From positions 1 to 64,000 of the forward strand of contig JAFPWG010000001.1 of assembly GCA_017395045.1 (NCBI GenBank): 64,000 bases of DNA, given 5' to 3'. Positions 34,257 through 43,335 of this stretch are shown here, one piece after another (the stretch's first letter is position 1; every line of letters starts with the position of its first letter). The notes beneath the pieces were generated by a model. It did no database searches. It worked only from the letters and a program-made list of their open reading frames with translations, and was not told the origin of the DNA. The position numbers and the translations under genes are program-made. This DNA is from Bacteroidales bacterium (GTDB taxonomy: Bacteria > Bacteroidota > Bacteroidia > Bacteroidales > UBA932).

Positions 34257-35636
34257 ATGCTAGCCACATCCCTCATCGCACTGGTCGCCGCCGCGACTCT
34301 CCAGATCCATCATTATCAGGTTCCCGTCGTCCAGGACAAGGCTGTTCCTGTGGCGGAAGTAACTGTTTCAGAGGGGGAAATCCCCGATCTCAAAGTGTCC
34401 CTCCGGGGACTGCCCAGGAAAGCGCTCCGCTCCTATTTCGTGCAGGACGGATGGCTGTACGTGAACCTGGATCCGGACCGCGTGAAGGATATCCGGAAAC
34501 CTTTCAAGTTGAAAATCAAGGCCAAAGGCTATAAGGTGGTCCAGGACGGGGCCCTGAAGCACCGCCTCGCCCGGAAAGTCCGGACGGCCGGGGACGACGG
34601 CGTTGCCGCCTACCGCATCCCGGGACTGGTCACCACGCAGAAGGGGACGCTCGTGGGCGTATATGACATCCGCCACGAGAATTCCCGGGACCTGCAGGGC
34701 CATATCGACGTGGGTGTGAGCCGTTCCACGGACGGCGGGCGCACCTGGGGGCCGATGATCGTAGCAATGGACATGGGAGAATGGGGCGGTTTGCCGCAGA
34801 ACCTGAACGGAGTGGGGGATCCCTGCATCCTGGTGGATGAAGTGACGGGAGACCTCCTCCTCTTTGCGGCCTGGACGCACGGCGGAGAAGCCGGCAAGGC
34901 AGCCTGGTGGTCGGCCGGAAGCGGATTCGGGCCGGAAACCACTCCGCAGCTCATGATGGTCCGTTCCACCGACGACGGCCTGACGTGGTCCGAGCCGGAG
35001 AACCTGACGAAGCAGGTGAAGCAGGAAGCGTGGAATTTCACCTTCCAGGGCCCTGGACGCGGGATTACGATGGATGACGGTACGCTGGTGGTGCCTTTCC
35101 AGCATCAGGAGCCCGCCCCGGAGCGCACGCCTGCCGCCGGCATCATGTATTCCACCGACCGCGGCCTGACGTGGCACGTGCACGAATACGCGAAAATCAA
35201 CACGACAGAATCGCAGGTGGCCGAAGTGGAACCGGGCGTACTGATGCTCAACATGCGTGACAACCGCCGTACCGGCCGGGCCGTATATGTGACGAGGGAT
35301 CTCGGCCGCACCTGGGAACCGCATGTTTCCGACGGAAAGCTCGTGGAACCGGTGTGCATGGCCAGTCTCCTGAAAGTGAAGGCTTCCGAGAATTCCCTCA
35401 GGAAGGATATCCTCCTGTTCTCCAATCCGGCCGACGAAAAGGACCGCAAGAACATCACCATCCAGATGAGCTTCGACGGCGGGGCAACCTGGACCCGGAA
35501 AGTCCTTCTGGACGAAGGGGAAGGCTGGGGCTATTCCTGCCTGACCATGATCGACAGGAAAACCGTGGGTATCCTTTACGAGAGTTCCCAGGCCCATATG
35601 ACCTTCCAGGCCGTTCCGCTCAAAGATTTCAGGTAA
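34257..35636 (+). CDS. nanH: Exo-alpha-sialidase (GH33)
   Basis: The 459-residue protein has a weak N-terminal hydrophobic stretch (residues 1-14, MLATSLIALVAAAT), which may be a signal peptide. A carbohydrate-binding-like N-terminal domain (to about 105) follows, then a six-bladed sialidase propeller. The RIP arginine motif is YRIPG at 119-123, with R120 in the catalytic triad. Asp boxes (SxDxGxTW) are at about 155-164 (SRSTDGGRTW), 235-244 (VRSTDDGLTW), 299-306 (STDRGLTW) and about 404-412 (SFDGGATW), plus a degenerate one near 350. GH33 enzymes cleave terminal sialic acid. No sialic acid catabolic genes are adjacent. Its stop overlaps the next ATG. Confidence 0.93.
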   Translation: MLATSLIALVAAATLQIHHYQVPVVQDKAVPVAEVTVSEGEIPDLKVSLRGLPRKALRSYFVQDGWLYVNLDPDRVKDIRKPFKLKIKAKGYKVVQDGALKHRLARKVRTAGDDGVAAYRIPGLVTTQKGTLVGVYDIRHENSRDLQGHIDVGVSRSTDGGRTWGPMIVAMDMGEWGGLPQNLNGVGDPCILVDEVTGDLLLFAAWTHGGEAGKAAWWSAGSGFGPETTPQLMMVRSTDDGLTWSEPENLTKQVKQEAWNFTFQGPGRGITMDDGTLVVPFQHQEPAPERTPAAGIMYSTDRGLTWHVHEYAKINTTESQVAEVEPGVLMLNMRDNRRTGRAVYVTRDLGRTWEPHVSDGKLVEPVCMASLLKVKASENSLRKDILLFSNPADEKDRKNITIQMSFDGGATWTRKVLLDEGEGWGYSCLTMIDRKTVGILYESSQAHMTFQAVPLKDFR

Positions 35637-36235
35637 TGGCTGTCCGGATCAGGCTTGAACGCACGGAAACCGAGCTCTTCTGCTCCTCCAAGTGGTGGGG
35701 CGACCCGGATTTCCCCCTGGACATGGAATACCCGGCTTTCCCGGTGGAGGAAGACGGGGAGTCCTACGACTATCCGCTGACCTTCGTGTGTCAGATCGAC
35801 TGCGACGATCTCGCTCCCTTCGACCCGGAGAACCGCCTTCCCCACGAAGGCATGTTCTACGTTTTCGCCGCCCTGGACGCGTATGCAGGATATGACAGTC
35901 CCATTCAGAACGGTCCGGGGGAGTGGCCGAAAGGGCAGGTCGTGGTGAAGTATACGAAGCATATCAACTTCGAGACCTTCCGGGCTTCCATCCTCGTAGA
36001 CGATGAGGACCGGCCCCTGACGGAGCCGGCCCTCAAAATGACCTTCGAGGCTTGCGGGAATGACGATCCGGGGACCTGCCTCCTCGGTTCCGGTCCTTCC
36101 GGCGCCCCCGCTTTCCTCCGCATCGCCGACGGTACCGCCGGACTGGACTTCGGAGGGAAGTCCCTGGTCCTTTACCTGGATCCCCTCGATTTTGAAAGGG
36201 GCTACTGGAGAAGGATGAAGGGAGCGCTGGTATAA
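35636..36235 (+). CDS. Uncharacterised protein, possibly DUF1963/YwqG-like
   Basis: The 199-residue soluble protein starts at the ATG at 35636, which overlaps the sialidase stop (TAATG), so it is probably translationally coupled. It is rich in aromatic and acidic residues. The LTFVCQIDCDDLAPFDPENRLPHEGMFYVFAALD segment and the late LLGSGPSG turn resemble DUF1963 (YwqG) proteins, whose biochemical role is unknown. The family call is from memory and tentative. No signal peptide is present, so it acts in the cytoplasm. Confidence 0.7.
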   Translation: MAVRIRLERTETELFCSSKWWGDPDFPLDMEYPAFPVEEDGESYDYPLTFVCQIDCDDLAPFDPENRLPHEGMFYVFAALDAYAGYDSPIQNGPGEWPKGQVVVKYTKHINFETFRASILVDDEDRPLTEPALKMTFEACGNDDPGTCLLGSGPSGAPAFLRIADGTAGLDFGGKSLVLYLDPLDFERGYWRRMKGALV

Positions 36236-36241
36236 ACGGCT

Positions 36242-37654
36242 TTACTTGATGAACTCGTGCGACGAGGTCATGGCCTTCGGGTCCAGGGCCTCGTCGAGTT
36301 TTTCCTGTGTCATCAGGCCATACTCGAGGACGAGGTCATACACGCTGCGGCCGCTGGCAAGGGCTTCCTTCGCGACCTTCGTGGAGGCCTTGTATCCGAT
36401 GTACGGGTTCAGGGCGGTGACGATGCCGATGGAGTTCTTGACCATCTCATAGCAGTGCTCTACATTGACGGTGATGCCGTCGATGCACTTGGTGCGCAGG
36501 GTGTTCATGACGTTGATAAGCCAGGTCTGGCTTTCGAGGATGCACTGGACGATGACCGGTTCCATCACGTTCAGTTGCAACTGGCCGGCTTCCGCGGCGA
36601 AGGCGACGGTGGTGTCGTTGCCGATGACCTTGAAACAGACCTGGTTCGTGACTTCCGGGATGACGGGATTCACCTTGCCGGGCATGATGGAGGAACCCGG
36701 GGCCATGGGCGGCAGGTTGATCTCGTGCAGGCCGCAGCGGGGACCGGAGGCCATCAGACGGAGGTCGTTGCAGATCTTGGAGAGCTTGATGGCGAGGCGT
36801 TTGAGGGCCGCGGAATAGCTCACGTAAGCACCCGTGTCAGGAGTTGCTTCCACGAGGTCCGGGGCTTTCTCGAACTTGTCGCCGGTGAACTCGGAGAGAC
36901 GGATTGTGCACAGTTCCGCGAAACCGGGGACGGCGTTGAGACCGGTGCCGATGGCGGTGCCGCCCATGTTGATCTCCTTGAGCAGCACGGCGTTCCTCTC
37001 GAGGTTGGAAAGCTCCTCCTCCAGGTTGTTCGCGAAGGCGTTGAATTCCTGGCCGGAGGTCATCGGGACGGCGTCCTGCAGCTGGGTACGGCCCATCTTG
37101 ATGATGTCCTTGAATTCCTCGCCCTTGGCGCGGAAAGAGGCGATCAGGTCTTCAAGGGCTTTTGCGACGTGTCTGTTCATCCGGACGAACGTATAGCGGA
37201 AAGCGCTCGGATAGGCGTCGTTCGTGGACTGGGCGCAGTTCACATGGTCGTTGGGGGAGCAGTACTGGTACTCGCCCTTGTTATGGCCCATGATCTCCAG
37301 GGCGCGGTTCGCGATCACTTCGTTCGCGTTCATGTTGACGGAAGTGCCCGCTCCGCCCTGCATCATGTCCACGGGGAACTGGTCGTGGAACTTGCCGTCC
37401 ACGATTTCCTGGCAGGCCTTGACGATGGCGTTGGCGATGGTGCGGTCCAGCACGCCCAGTTCGGCATTGGCCTCGGCGGCGGCCATCTTCACGTAGGCTA
37501 TCGCGATGATGTACTCGGGATAGTCGTACATATGGGTTGTCGAGATCTTGTAATTGTTGAGGGCCCTTTGGGTCTGGACGCCATAGTAGGCGTTCACGGG
37601 AACCTTGAGTTCGCCGAGCAGGTCGCTTTCGACCCGGAATTTGGATTCAGACAT
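36242..37654 (-). CDS. aspA: Aspartate ammonia-lyase
   Basis: The 470-residue protein converts aspartate to fumarate and ammonia. The superfamily signature GSSIMPGKVNP is intact, and GTSVNMNANEVIANRALE plus the CAQSTNDAYPSAFR motif mark the aspartase/fumarase C group. The N-terminus RVESDLLGELKVPVNAYYGVQTQRALNNY and overall length fit aspartase more than fumarase C. The fumarate produced could feed fumarate respiration or the class I fumarase encoded at 30254. It is transcribed from its own promoter and ends near the convergent DUF1963-like gene. Confidence 0.93.
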   Translation of the reverse strand: MSESKFRVESDLLGELKVPVNAYYGVQTQRALNNYKISTTHMYDYPEYIIAIAYVKMAAAEANAELGVLDRTIANAIVKACQEIVDGKFHDQFPVDMMQGGAGTSVNMNANEVIANRALEIMGHNKGEYQYCSPNDHVNCAQSTNDAYPSAFRYTFVRMNRHVAKALEDLIASFRAKGEEFKDIIKMGRTQLQDAVPMTSGQEFNAFANNLEEELSNLERNAVLLKEINMGGTAIGTGLNAVPGFAELCTIRLSEFTGDKFEKAPDLVEATPDTGAYVSYSAALKRLAIKLSKICNDLRLMASGPRCGLHEINLPPMAPGSSIMPGKVNPVIPEVTNQVCFKVIGNDTTVAFAAEAGQLQLNVMEPVIVQCILESQTWLINVMNTLRTKCIDGITVNVEHCYEMVKNSIGIVTALNPYIGYKASTKVAKEALASGRSVYDLVLEYGLMTQEKLDEALDPKAMTSSHEFIK

Positions 37655-37684
37655 GCAGAAGTGTTATTATTAAAGTTAGGTTTA

Positions 37685-37692
37685 CAAATGTA
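37685..37692 (-). promoter_or_regulatory. -7 box TACATTTG for aspA
   Basis: TAnnTTTG on the minus strand, 30 nt before the aspA ATG. Confidence 0.65.
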
Positions 37693-37732
37693 GCGATTCG
37701 CCGCAGATTTCCCAAGGGACGGAGGCGGCAAA

Positions 37733-39253
37733 TCATTCAAAAACGTCCTTGGATGCGTCGTAGGCGGGGGTATCGATGCCGAAGAACCGGATCACGCTGT
37801 GGAAGACATGGTGCTGCCCGACCCTGTCGAGAGGCTTGACCTGCAGCGACTTGTCGGAAGTCCAGACCAGAAAGGGAATCTCGATCTGCTCCCGGGGGGC
37901 CATGGCCATCGGGACGCCGTGCATGTACAGGTTATTCTCGCCCAGGGACTCGCCGTGATCCGAAACAAACAGGACGCAGGAGCGCCTGTCGGGGATGCTC
38001 CGGACCATGTCGATGGCGGAATGGACCAGGTAGTCGGTATAGACGACGCTGTTGTCGTAGGCGTTCAGGAGCTCTTCCGGGCTGGTCTTGGACATTTCCA
38101 CGGTATTGCACACGGGGGTAAAGACCTCGAATCCTTCCGGATAGTTCGTGTTGTAGGCGGGCCCGTGATTGGTATAGGTGTGGAGGACGACGAACACCTT
38201 GTCCTTGTCGCTGGCCAGGATTTCCTCCCGAAGGCCTTCGAGCAGGATGCCGTCGTAGCGGCCGTCCGCATCGGGGTACATCTTGCGCAGGTCGGCCATC
38301 GTGTAGTACTTCTCCGTATGGACGGGAGGTTCGCCCCAGTTGCTGGTGCGCCAGATGACGTCGCCGCCGAGACGGAGGACGTAGTTGGGCAGGATTTCAT
38401 GGAGGTCCCGGTCTTCCGTCGGCTCCAGGATGGCCCGGACACCGGCGGCCGTATAGGTGGCGGATGCGTCGGCAACCAGGGCCGTTACGGTATCCTTGGA
38501 CGTATAGGGGTTGGTTTCCTTCCCGTATCCGTACAGGGAGAAGTGGTCCCGGCGGGCCGATTCGCCGATGAAGAGGATACATACGTCGCGGGTCTCGCTG
38601 ACGGCCGTGGGGTCGGGGAGGGGTATCTCCTTCACGTTCTTCTTTCTCTCGGCACTCTTGTAGCGGAACGTGTTGACGACATAGGACCAGGGCATCAGCA
38701 GGCTGCCCAGTTCCGTGGAGTTGCGGTCGATCCAGGGCCAGTTCTTCATGTTGCCGAAGACGACCGCGAGCAGCAGGGCGACGGCAATGCCGATCCGGCC
38801 GAAGAAGCGTTTCCACGGACCGTAATCCACCTTCCGGGCGAAAACGTAGATGCAGGGCAGGATACCGAGCAGGAGGACATACAGGACGGCGGACAGGGAG
38901 AAGAACCCTGAAGCTTCGGAATACTGCGTCCTGAGGACGTTGCCCATCATCTCGTCGGTCACGAGGACCTGGTAGGTATTGACGAAGTAGAGCATCACGG
39001 CATCGCCGAACAGGGTGAAGGCGACGACGCACTTACCCAGGAACCTGCCCAGGAAGACCAGTACATAATAAAGGAGGAAGTCCAGGGCCAGGAGGAGAAG
39101 GGCGGCGCTGACAATCAGGACGGCGCCGTTGAATCCGCCTTCCACGCAGGAGAGGGCGTGTTTGAAAAACGGGAAATGGAATGCGACCAGTGTGTAAAGG
39201 GCAAGCACGAGGCTCCAGGCCGTGAGGCTTGCCTTATCCTTGAAGATTCTCAT
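37733..39253 (-). CDS. Phosphoethanolamine transferase, EptA-like (sulfatase fold)
   Basis: The 506-residue inner-membrane protein has five predicted N-terminal helices (to about residue 180) and a periplasmic alkaline-phosphatase-fold domain. The nucleophile loop reads IGESARRDHFSLYGYGKETNPY. In classical EptA the nucleophile is Thr in GETAR; here that position is Ser. The zinc-binding DHGESLGENN and the YTNHGPAYNTNYP motifs are present. These enzymes add phosphoethanolamine to lipid A or other glycans. The ATG at 39253 overlaps the upstream PHP gene stop (ATGA). It is last of a ZIP-PHP-Ept operon. Confidence 0.9.
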   Translation of the reverse strand: MRIFKDKASLTAWSLVLALYTLVAFHFPFFKHALSCVEGGFNGAVLIVSAALLLLALDFLLYYVLVFLGRFLGKCVVAFTLFGDAVMLYFVNTYQVLVTDEMMGNVLRTQYSEASGFFSLSAVLYVLLLGILPCIYVFARKVDYGPWKRFFGRIGIAVALLLAVVFGNMKNWPWIDRNSTELGSLLMPWSYVVNTFRYKSAERKKNVKEIPLPDPTAVSETRDVCILFIGESARRDHFSLYGYGKETNPYTSKDTVTALVADASATYTAAGVRAILEPTEDRDLHEILPNYVLRLGGDVIWRTSNWGEPPVHTEKYYTMADLRKMYPDADGRYDGILLEGLREEILASDKDKVFVVLHTYTNHGPAYNTNYPEGFEVFTPVCNTVEMSKTSPEELLNAYDNSVVYTDYLVHSAIDMVRSIPDRRSCVLFVSDHGESLGENNLYMHGVPMAMAPREQIEIPFLVWTSDKSLQVKPLDRVGQHHVFHSVIRFFGIDTPAYDASKDVFE

Positions 39254-40500
39254 CGTTTCTTGAAGAGTTTGCAAAGGAGCCGGAATACGCCGGCGATCAG
39301 GGCCAGTACCAGCAGGTTGTAAAGGACGGTGAGGAGGATGCTCACCTTCTGCGGTGCATTGTTGAACGGCGAATCCGACACGGAAGCGTCATACCGGGCG
39401 AACGGATTGGAGTAGATGACTTCACCCTCCGGGAAATAGGCCGTCAGGCGGGCATACGGGTCTTCCGGCCGCATCGTATAGGCAATGGTGTCGCAATGCT
39501 CCACTTTGGAAAGCGTCGTATGTCCCTGGCCGGTCACCTTGATGCTGTCGGCCGGTTCGGAAAGGGTCATGTACAGGGTGCTGCCGTCCAGACCGATGTC
39601 GCGGATGGACGGGAGATACCTGTTCTTCTCGTACTTGACCGACCAGTCTCCGTCGCCATAGTCGGGGACGCGCATCGCGTAATAGCAGCCTCCGAGCAAG
39701 GCTTCCTTCAGATCTTCGTACCGCCCCGAGGGAGTCTGGATGAAATTGCAGCGGATGCCGATGTGCTGGTGGCTGCGGGCGTGGTGGAGGTCGTCATTGG
39801 CAAGGCCGAAGCTGTAATGGCCTGCGCTGAGCGCCCAGTCCCAGTACTCGTTCTCCGTGCTGATGCTGGTGTCCAGTTCCATGATCTCGTAACCGGAGAG
39901 TTCCTGCATGTGCTTTTCGGACGTGCCGATGGTCCGGTATGGATGGTTGATCTGGATGAAATCCGACCCATCCCCCAGATAGTCCAGCTCGAACTGCTTC
40001 TGGGAAGCCAGAAAGGGGAAAAGCGGGTCGAAATGCTTGACTTTCTCGCTACCGAACACCAGTTTATGGAACTTGAAGGGACTGTAACCCTGTTCGTACA
40101 CATTGACCTGGAGGGCGGGGTCGAACGGATGGGTGGTGATCTCGTTGTGGTTGGAGAAGGTCACGATGTCGTAACCGAGTTTTTCGTAGGCGTCATAGGT
40201 CGCATCCGGCCACTCTTCGCACTCGTTCGGCGGGAAGGGGCCCTTCACCCGAGTATGGGTGTGGAAATTCGCCCGCTTCCATCCGGCTGCGGGATCCAGG
40301 TTGCGATAGGGATTGAAGATGTCCGGACCGCTGAACGGCCGGGGCTCGCGAAAACGGTAGATGGGGCTCAGCTCGGTTGCGAACACCCCCATCACCAGCA
40401 ACAGCAGCAGGACGCCGATCCCTTTCATCAGCACGTGGAATAACCGGATGACGATGTGTTTCCGGCGGGGGGATTTCCTTTTACGTTTTTTCGTTTCCAT
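39250..40500 (-). CDS. PHP-like metal-dependent hydrolase with two membrane helices
   Basis: The 416-residue protein has an N-terminal membrane helix (about 14-32), a central PHP-type domain and a C-terminal helix (about 389-408). PHP motifs are visible: FHTHTRVKG (first metal-binding histidines), VTFSNHNEI, QINHPYR, ELDTSIS and GLANDDLHHA with a final Asp/His pair. The active domain should face the periplasm, which is unusual for this fold. The substrate is unknown. It overlaps the EptA-like gene by four bases and follows the ZIP gene by six, suggesting a joint envelope role. Confidence 0.82.
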   Translation of the reverse strand: METKKRKRKSPRRKHIVIRLFHVLMKGIGVLLLLLVMGVFATELSPIYRFREPRPFSGPDIFNPYRNLDPAAGWKRANFHTHTRVKGPFPPNECEEWPDATYDAYEKLGYDIVTFSNHNEITTHPFDPALQVNVYEQGYSPFKFHKLVFGSEKVKHFDPLFPFLASQKQFELDYLGDGSDFIQINHPYRTIGTSEKHMQELSGYEIMELDTSISTENEYWDWALSAGHYSFGLANDDLHHARSHQHIGIRCNFIQTPSGRYEDLKEALLGGCYYAMRVPDYGDGDWSVKYEKNRYLPSIRDIGLDGSTLYMTLSEPADSIKVTGQGHTTLSKVEHCDTIAYTMRPEDPYARLTAYFPEGEVIYSNPFARYDASVSDSPFNNAPQKVSILLTVLYNLLVLALIAGVFRLLCKLFKKR

Positions 40501-40506
40501 AAGTGT

Positions 40507-41271
40507 TTATCCCAGAACGACGTCCAGTACCATCATCAGGGCGAAACCCAGGGCGAAACCGATGGTGCCGATGTTGGAGTGCTTCCCTTGGGAGTACTCC
40601 GGAACTAACTCTTCTACAACCACATAGAGCATCGCACCTGCGGCAAAGGCCAGCATATAGGGCATGATGCCCAGGATGGAGGTGGCCAGCAGCAGGACCA
40701 GCGCACCGCCAGCCGGCTCAACGATGCCGCTCAAGGCGCCGATTCCGAAGGCCCTCAGCCGGGAGTTCCCCTCCGCCCGGAGCGGCATGGAGATGATGGC
40801 GCCTTCCGGTACGTTCTGGATGGCGATACCCAGTGACAGGGCAAGCGCTCCGGCCATGTTGAAATCGGCCGTCAGGGCACCCGCGATGGCGACGCCCACG
40901 GCCATCCCTTCCGGGAAATTGTGGATCGTGACGGCGAGGGCCAGTTTGGCGGTGCGGGACAGGCGGCTTTCCGGACCTTCCGGTCCGCCGACCGGGTGGA
41001 TGTGCGGAGTGATGTAGTCAATCAGCAGAAGGAAGGAGAAACCGGCCAGCAGGCCGACGACAGGCGGGATGATGGCCGATGTCCCGCTACCCATCCCGAT
41101 CGCTGGGATGATCAGGGACCACACGGAAGCCGCTACCATGACGCCGGAGGCGAAGCCCAGCAGGATTTTCTGTACCAGGGGCGGCATGTCCCGTTTCATG
41201 AAGAACACGAAGGCCGATCCCAGGGCGGTCCCCAGGAAAGGAATCATCAAGGCTGCAAGGACAGGGTCCAT
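40507..41271 (-). CDS. ZIP-family metal transporter
   Basis: The 254-residue membrane protein has eight predicted helices. The two ZIP metal-binding motifs are present: HNFPEGMAVG in helix 4 and QNVPEGAIISMPL in helix 5, with a conserved E/H set. A charged loop (HIHPVGGPEGPESR) lies between helices 3 and 4. ZIP carriers import Zn(II), Fe(II) or other divalent ions. The start is placed at the ATG at 41271 rather than an upstream TTG. It heads a three-gene unit with the PHP and EptA-like genes. Confidence 0.9.
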   Translation of the reverse strand: MDPVLAALMIPFLGTALGSAFVFFMKRDMPPLVQKILLGFASGVMVAASVWSLIIPAIGMGSGTSAIIPPVVGLLAGFSFLLLIDYITPHIHPVGGPEGPESRLSRTAKLALAVTIHNFPEGMAVGVAIAGALTADFNMAGALALSLGIAIQNVPEGAIISMPLRAEGNSRLRAFGIGALSGIVEPAGGALVLLLATSILGIMPYMLAFAAGAMLYVVVEELVPEYSQGKHSNIGTIGFALGFALMMVLDVVLG

Positions 41272-41425
41272 CTCTTTCGTCAATCAAATCCGGAGGACAA
41301 ATATCGGCAAAAAAAATGAGTTTACCGTCTGTTTCCTGCATAAGGACGATTAGAATGACGGTTTATGCCCCGGTTACGAAAAAAACGTATCTTTATGCCG
41401 TTTAACCGAATACGATCAATCTACA

Positions 41426-42172
41426 ATGAAAGGAATCCATAAATTATCCACCGGAAAGAAGTTCCTCATGTCGCTGCTTGCGACGACGGTCTCCATTATA
41501 CTTACGTTCGGAACCACCGCCATCATCGACCGCAAGAAGCAGCAGGCCGAAAAGCGGGAGATGGTATTGATGGTGATGTATGACATGCGGGAATCCCTGA
41601 AGGAGTGTGAACAGTGCCAGAAAGACATGGGCACCTTCTGTGACTTGCAGGTGGACGTGGTGGCTCATCCGGAAAAGTTTTCTGCCTCCGGCACCGCACT
41701 GTTGGTGAATGCCCCCATCTTGAACTATACCACGACGACGGAGAATATCTTCAAGACCAATATCGAAACGATCAGCACCATCGGCAACATCCTCTTTGTC
41801 GAGGCCGTTTCCGATTTCTATGGCTTTCGGGACAGGTACAAGAATGATGTAGCGGACGAGTTTCTGCGGGTGGGAGAAACGTCCCTCCGGAGTTATGAGG
41901 GCTTGTCGGAATTCGATGCTCCTCTCTACGCATACAGAGGCGGGATGTACTATCAGATCATGGAACGCGATTTCGAGGAGTGCATGGCTCTCATGAAGGT
42001 GAGCGAAGAGGATTTGGATGTGTTCAGCAAGGAACGGAAGCGTGTGGAGGAATCCATCCTCGGTGAATCCATGGGCGAGATGACCGGAAAGATTATCGAG
42101 GAACGTCATCAGCGGAATGCTGCCCTGCAGAAGGCCCGGGAGGAGGGCCGGAAAGCGCTCGGACAGGACTGA
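41426..42172 (+). CDS. Membrane-anchored protein of unknown function
   Basis: The 248-residue protein has an N-terminal basic stretch and one transmembrane helix (about 13-33, FLMSLLATTVSIILTFGTTA). A helical, acidic domain follows, with cysteines at about 57-68 (ECEQCQKDMGTFC). The tail is a charged coiled-coil (IIEERHQRNAALQKAREEG). I do not recognise a named family. It is transcribed alone, convergent with hydE, from a degenerate -7 box (TATCTTTA). Confidence 0.8.
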   Translation: MKGIHKLSTGKKFLMSLLATTVSIILTFGTTAIIDRKKQQAEKREMVLMVMYDMRESLKECEQCQKDMGTFCDLQVDVVAHPEKFSASGTALLVNAPILNYTTTTENIFKTNIETISTIGNILFVEAVSDFYGFRDRYKNDVADEFLRVGETSLRSYEGLSEFDAPLYAYRGGMYYQIMERDFEECMALMKVSEEDLDVFSKERKRVEESILGESMGEMTGKIIEERHQRNAALQKAREEGRKALGQD

Positions 42173-42181
42173 CCCCCGCCG

Positions 42182-43270
42182 TCAAACGCCGGCCTTTTTG
42201 GTGAAAGCCAGTGAATCTCCCCAGGCGTTATACAGAATCTTGTGCCCGATGGCGGCCAGCCGGATGTCCAGGCAGGACTGGCACTGGTCGGGCGTGTCGT
42301 GGACGCACGCCTTGTCCGGATAGATGAAATAGCTCTCGCGGTATTCCCCGGGCGTCAGGTTCGGCATGATGACATTGGCCCCGGCGGAGATGGCCTTTTC
42401 CCGTCCCTGGGGATCGACTGTCTGGTTCGCCGTGGCCGCGACCATGTTGATCTCGGGCATCAGGATGCGGAGGATGGCGATCATCTTGAGGGTCAGGTCC
42501 ATGCGTTCGGCGGCGGAAGGGATGATGCCCTTGAACTTGTACAGGGGCGTGTCGGGGTGGGGGATATAGGGCCCGAGCCCGACCATCGCGACATCCATCC
42601 GTTTGAAGAAGAGCAGGTCCGCAGCGAGGTGGTCCAGCGTCTGGAAGGGGAGTCCCACCATGACGCCGGTTCCGGTCTGATACCCGGTCCGTTTCAGGAT
42701 CTCCAGGCACTCGACCCTTCTGTGGAAGTCGTGCCTGCTGTTCCGCGGATGGATCTTGTAATAGAGTTCTTCGTTTGACGATTCGATCCGCAGCAGGTAC
42801 CGGTGCGCCCCGGCTTCGAACCAGCGCCGGTAGGTTTCCTCCTGCTGTTCCCCGAGCGAAAGCGTGATTCCGAGGCTCCCGCCATCGATCTCCTTGATTT
42901 CCTTCACGAGACGCTCGATCCGGTCAATGAATGCCGGATCGCTGCGTTCACCGCTCTGCAAGGCTACGGATCCGTATCCCAGTTCGTGGGCCAGGCGGGC
43001 GCAGGAGAGCACTTCTTCATCGCTGAGGCAATATCGTTCCACCCGCTGATTCCCGCTTCGCAGTCCGCAGTAGAGGCAGTTCTTCTCGCACACATTGCCG
43101 AACTCGATGAGACCCCGCAGATGGACATAATTGTCCAGGCGTCCGAGTTTTACCTTCAGGCCTCGCCGGAGGAGGCGGTCCTTCTCGGGGCCTTCGGCCG
43201 CGAGGAGAACCTTGATTTCCTCCAGGTTCAAATCCTGTTTGCGGAGTATGTCGTCAAATGCGGGAATCAT
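42182..43270 (-). CDS. hydE: [FeFe]-hydrogenase maturase HydE (radical SAM)
   Basis: HydE helps build the H-cluster of [FeFe]-hydrogenase, working with HydF and HydG. The 362-residue protein carries CxxxCxxC at residues 61-68 (CEKNCLYC), which binds the SAM cluster, and the HydE-type sequence around GLIEFGNVCEKNCLYCGLR. The conserved GTGVMVGLPFQT and GLGPYIPHPDTPL segments support the family. Its presence implies a hydrogenase elsewhere in the genome, as hydF, hydG and hydA are not in the window. The ATG at 43270 is used because longer starts cross the promoter at 43306-43313. Confidence 0.93.
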   Translation of the reverse strand: MIPAFDDILRKQDLNLEEIKVLLAAEGPEKDRLLRRGLKVKLGRLDNYVHLRGLIEFGNVCEKNCLYCGLRSGNQRVERYCLSDEEVLSCARLAHELGYGSVALQSGERSDPAFIDRIERLVKEIKEIDGGSLGITLSLGEQQEETYRRWFEAGAHRYLLRIESSNEELYYKIHPRNSRHDFHRRVECLEILKRTGYQTGTGVMVGLPFQTLDHLAADLLFFKRMDVAMVGLGPYIPHPDTPLYKFKGIIPSAAERMDLTLKMIAILRILMPEINMVAATANQTVDPQGREKAISAGANVIMPNLTPGEYRESYFIYPDKACVHDTPDQCQSCLDIRLAAIGHKILYNAWGDSLAFTKKAGV

Positions 43271-43305
43271 TGGTATTCCGTCATCTTGGATGGTCGACTT
43301 TCTTG

Positions 43306-43313
43306 CAAAGATA
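43306..43313 (-). promoter_or_regulatory. -7 box TATCTTTG for hydE
   Basis: A perfect TAnnTTTG on the minus strand, 35 nt before the hydE ATG. Confidence 0.7.
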
Positions 43314-43335
43314 GTTTTTTTTTCGCTCGGACGTC

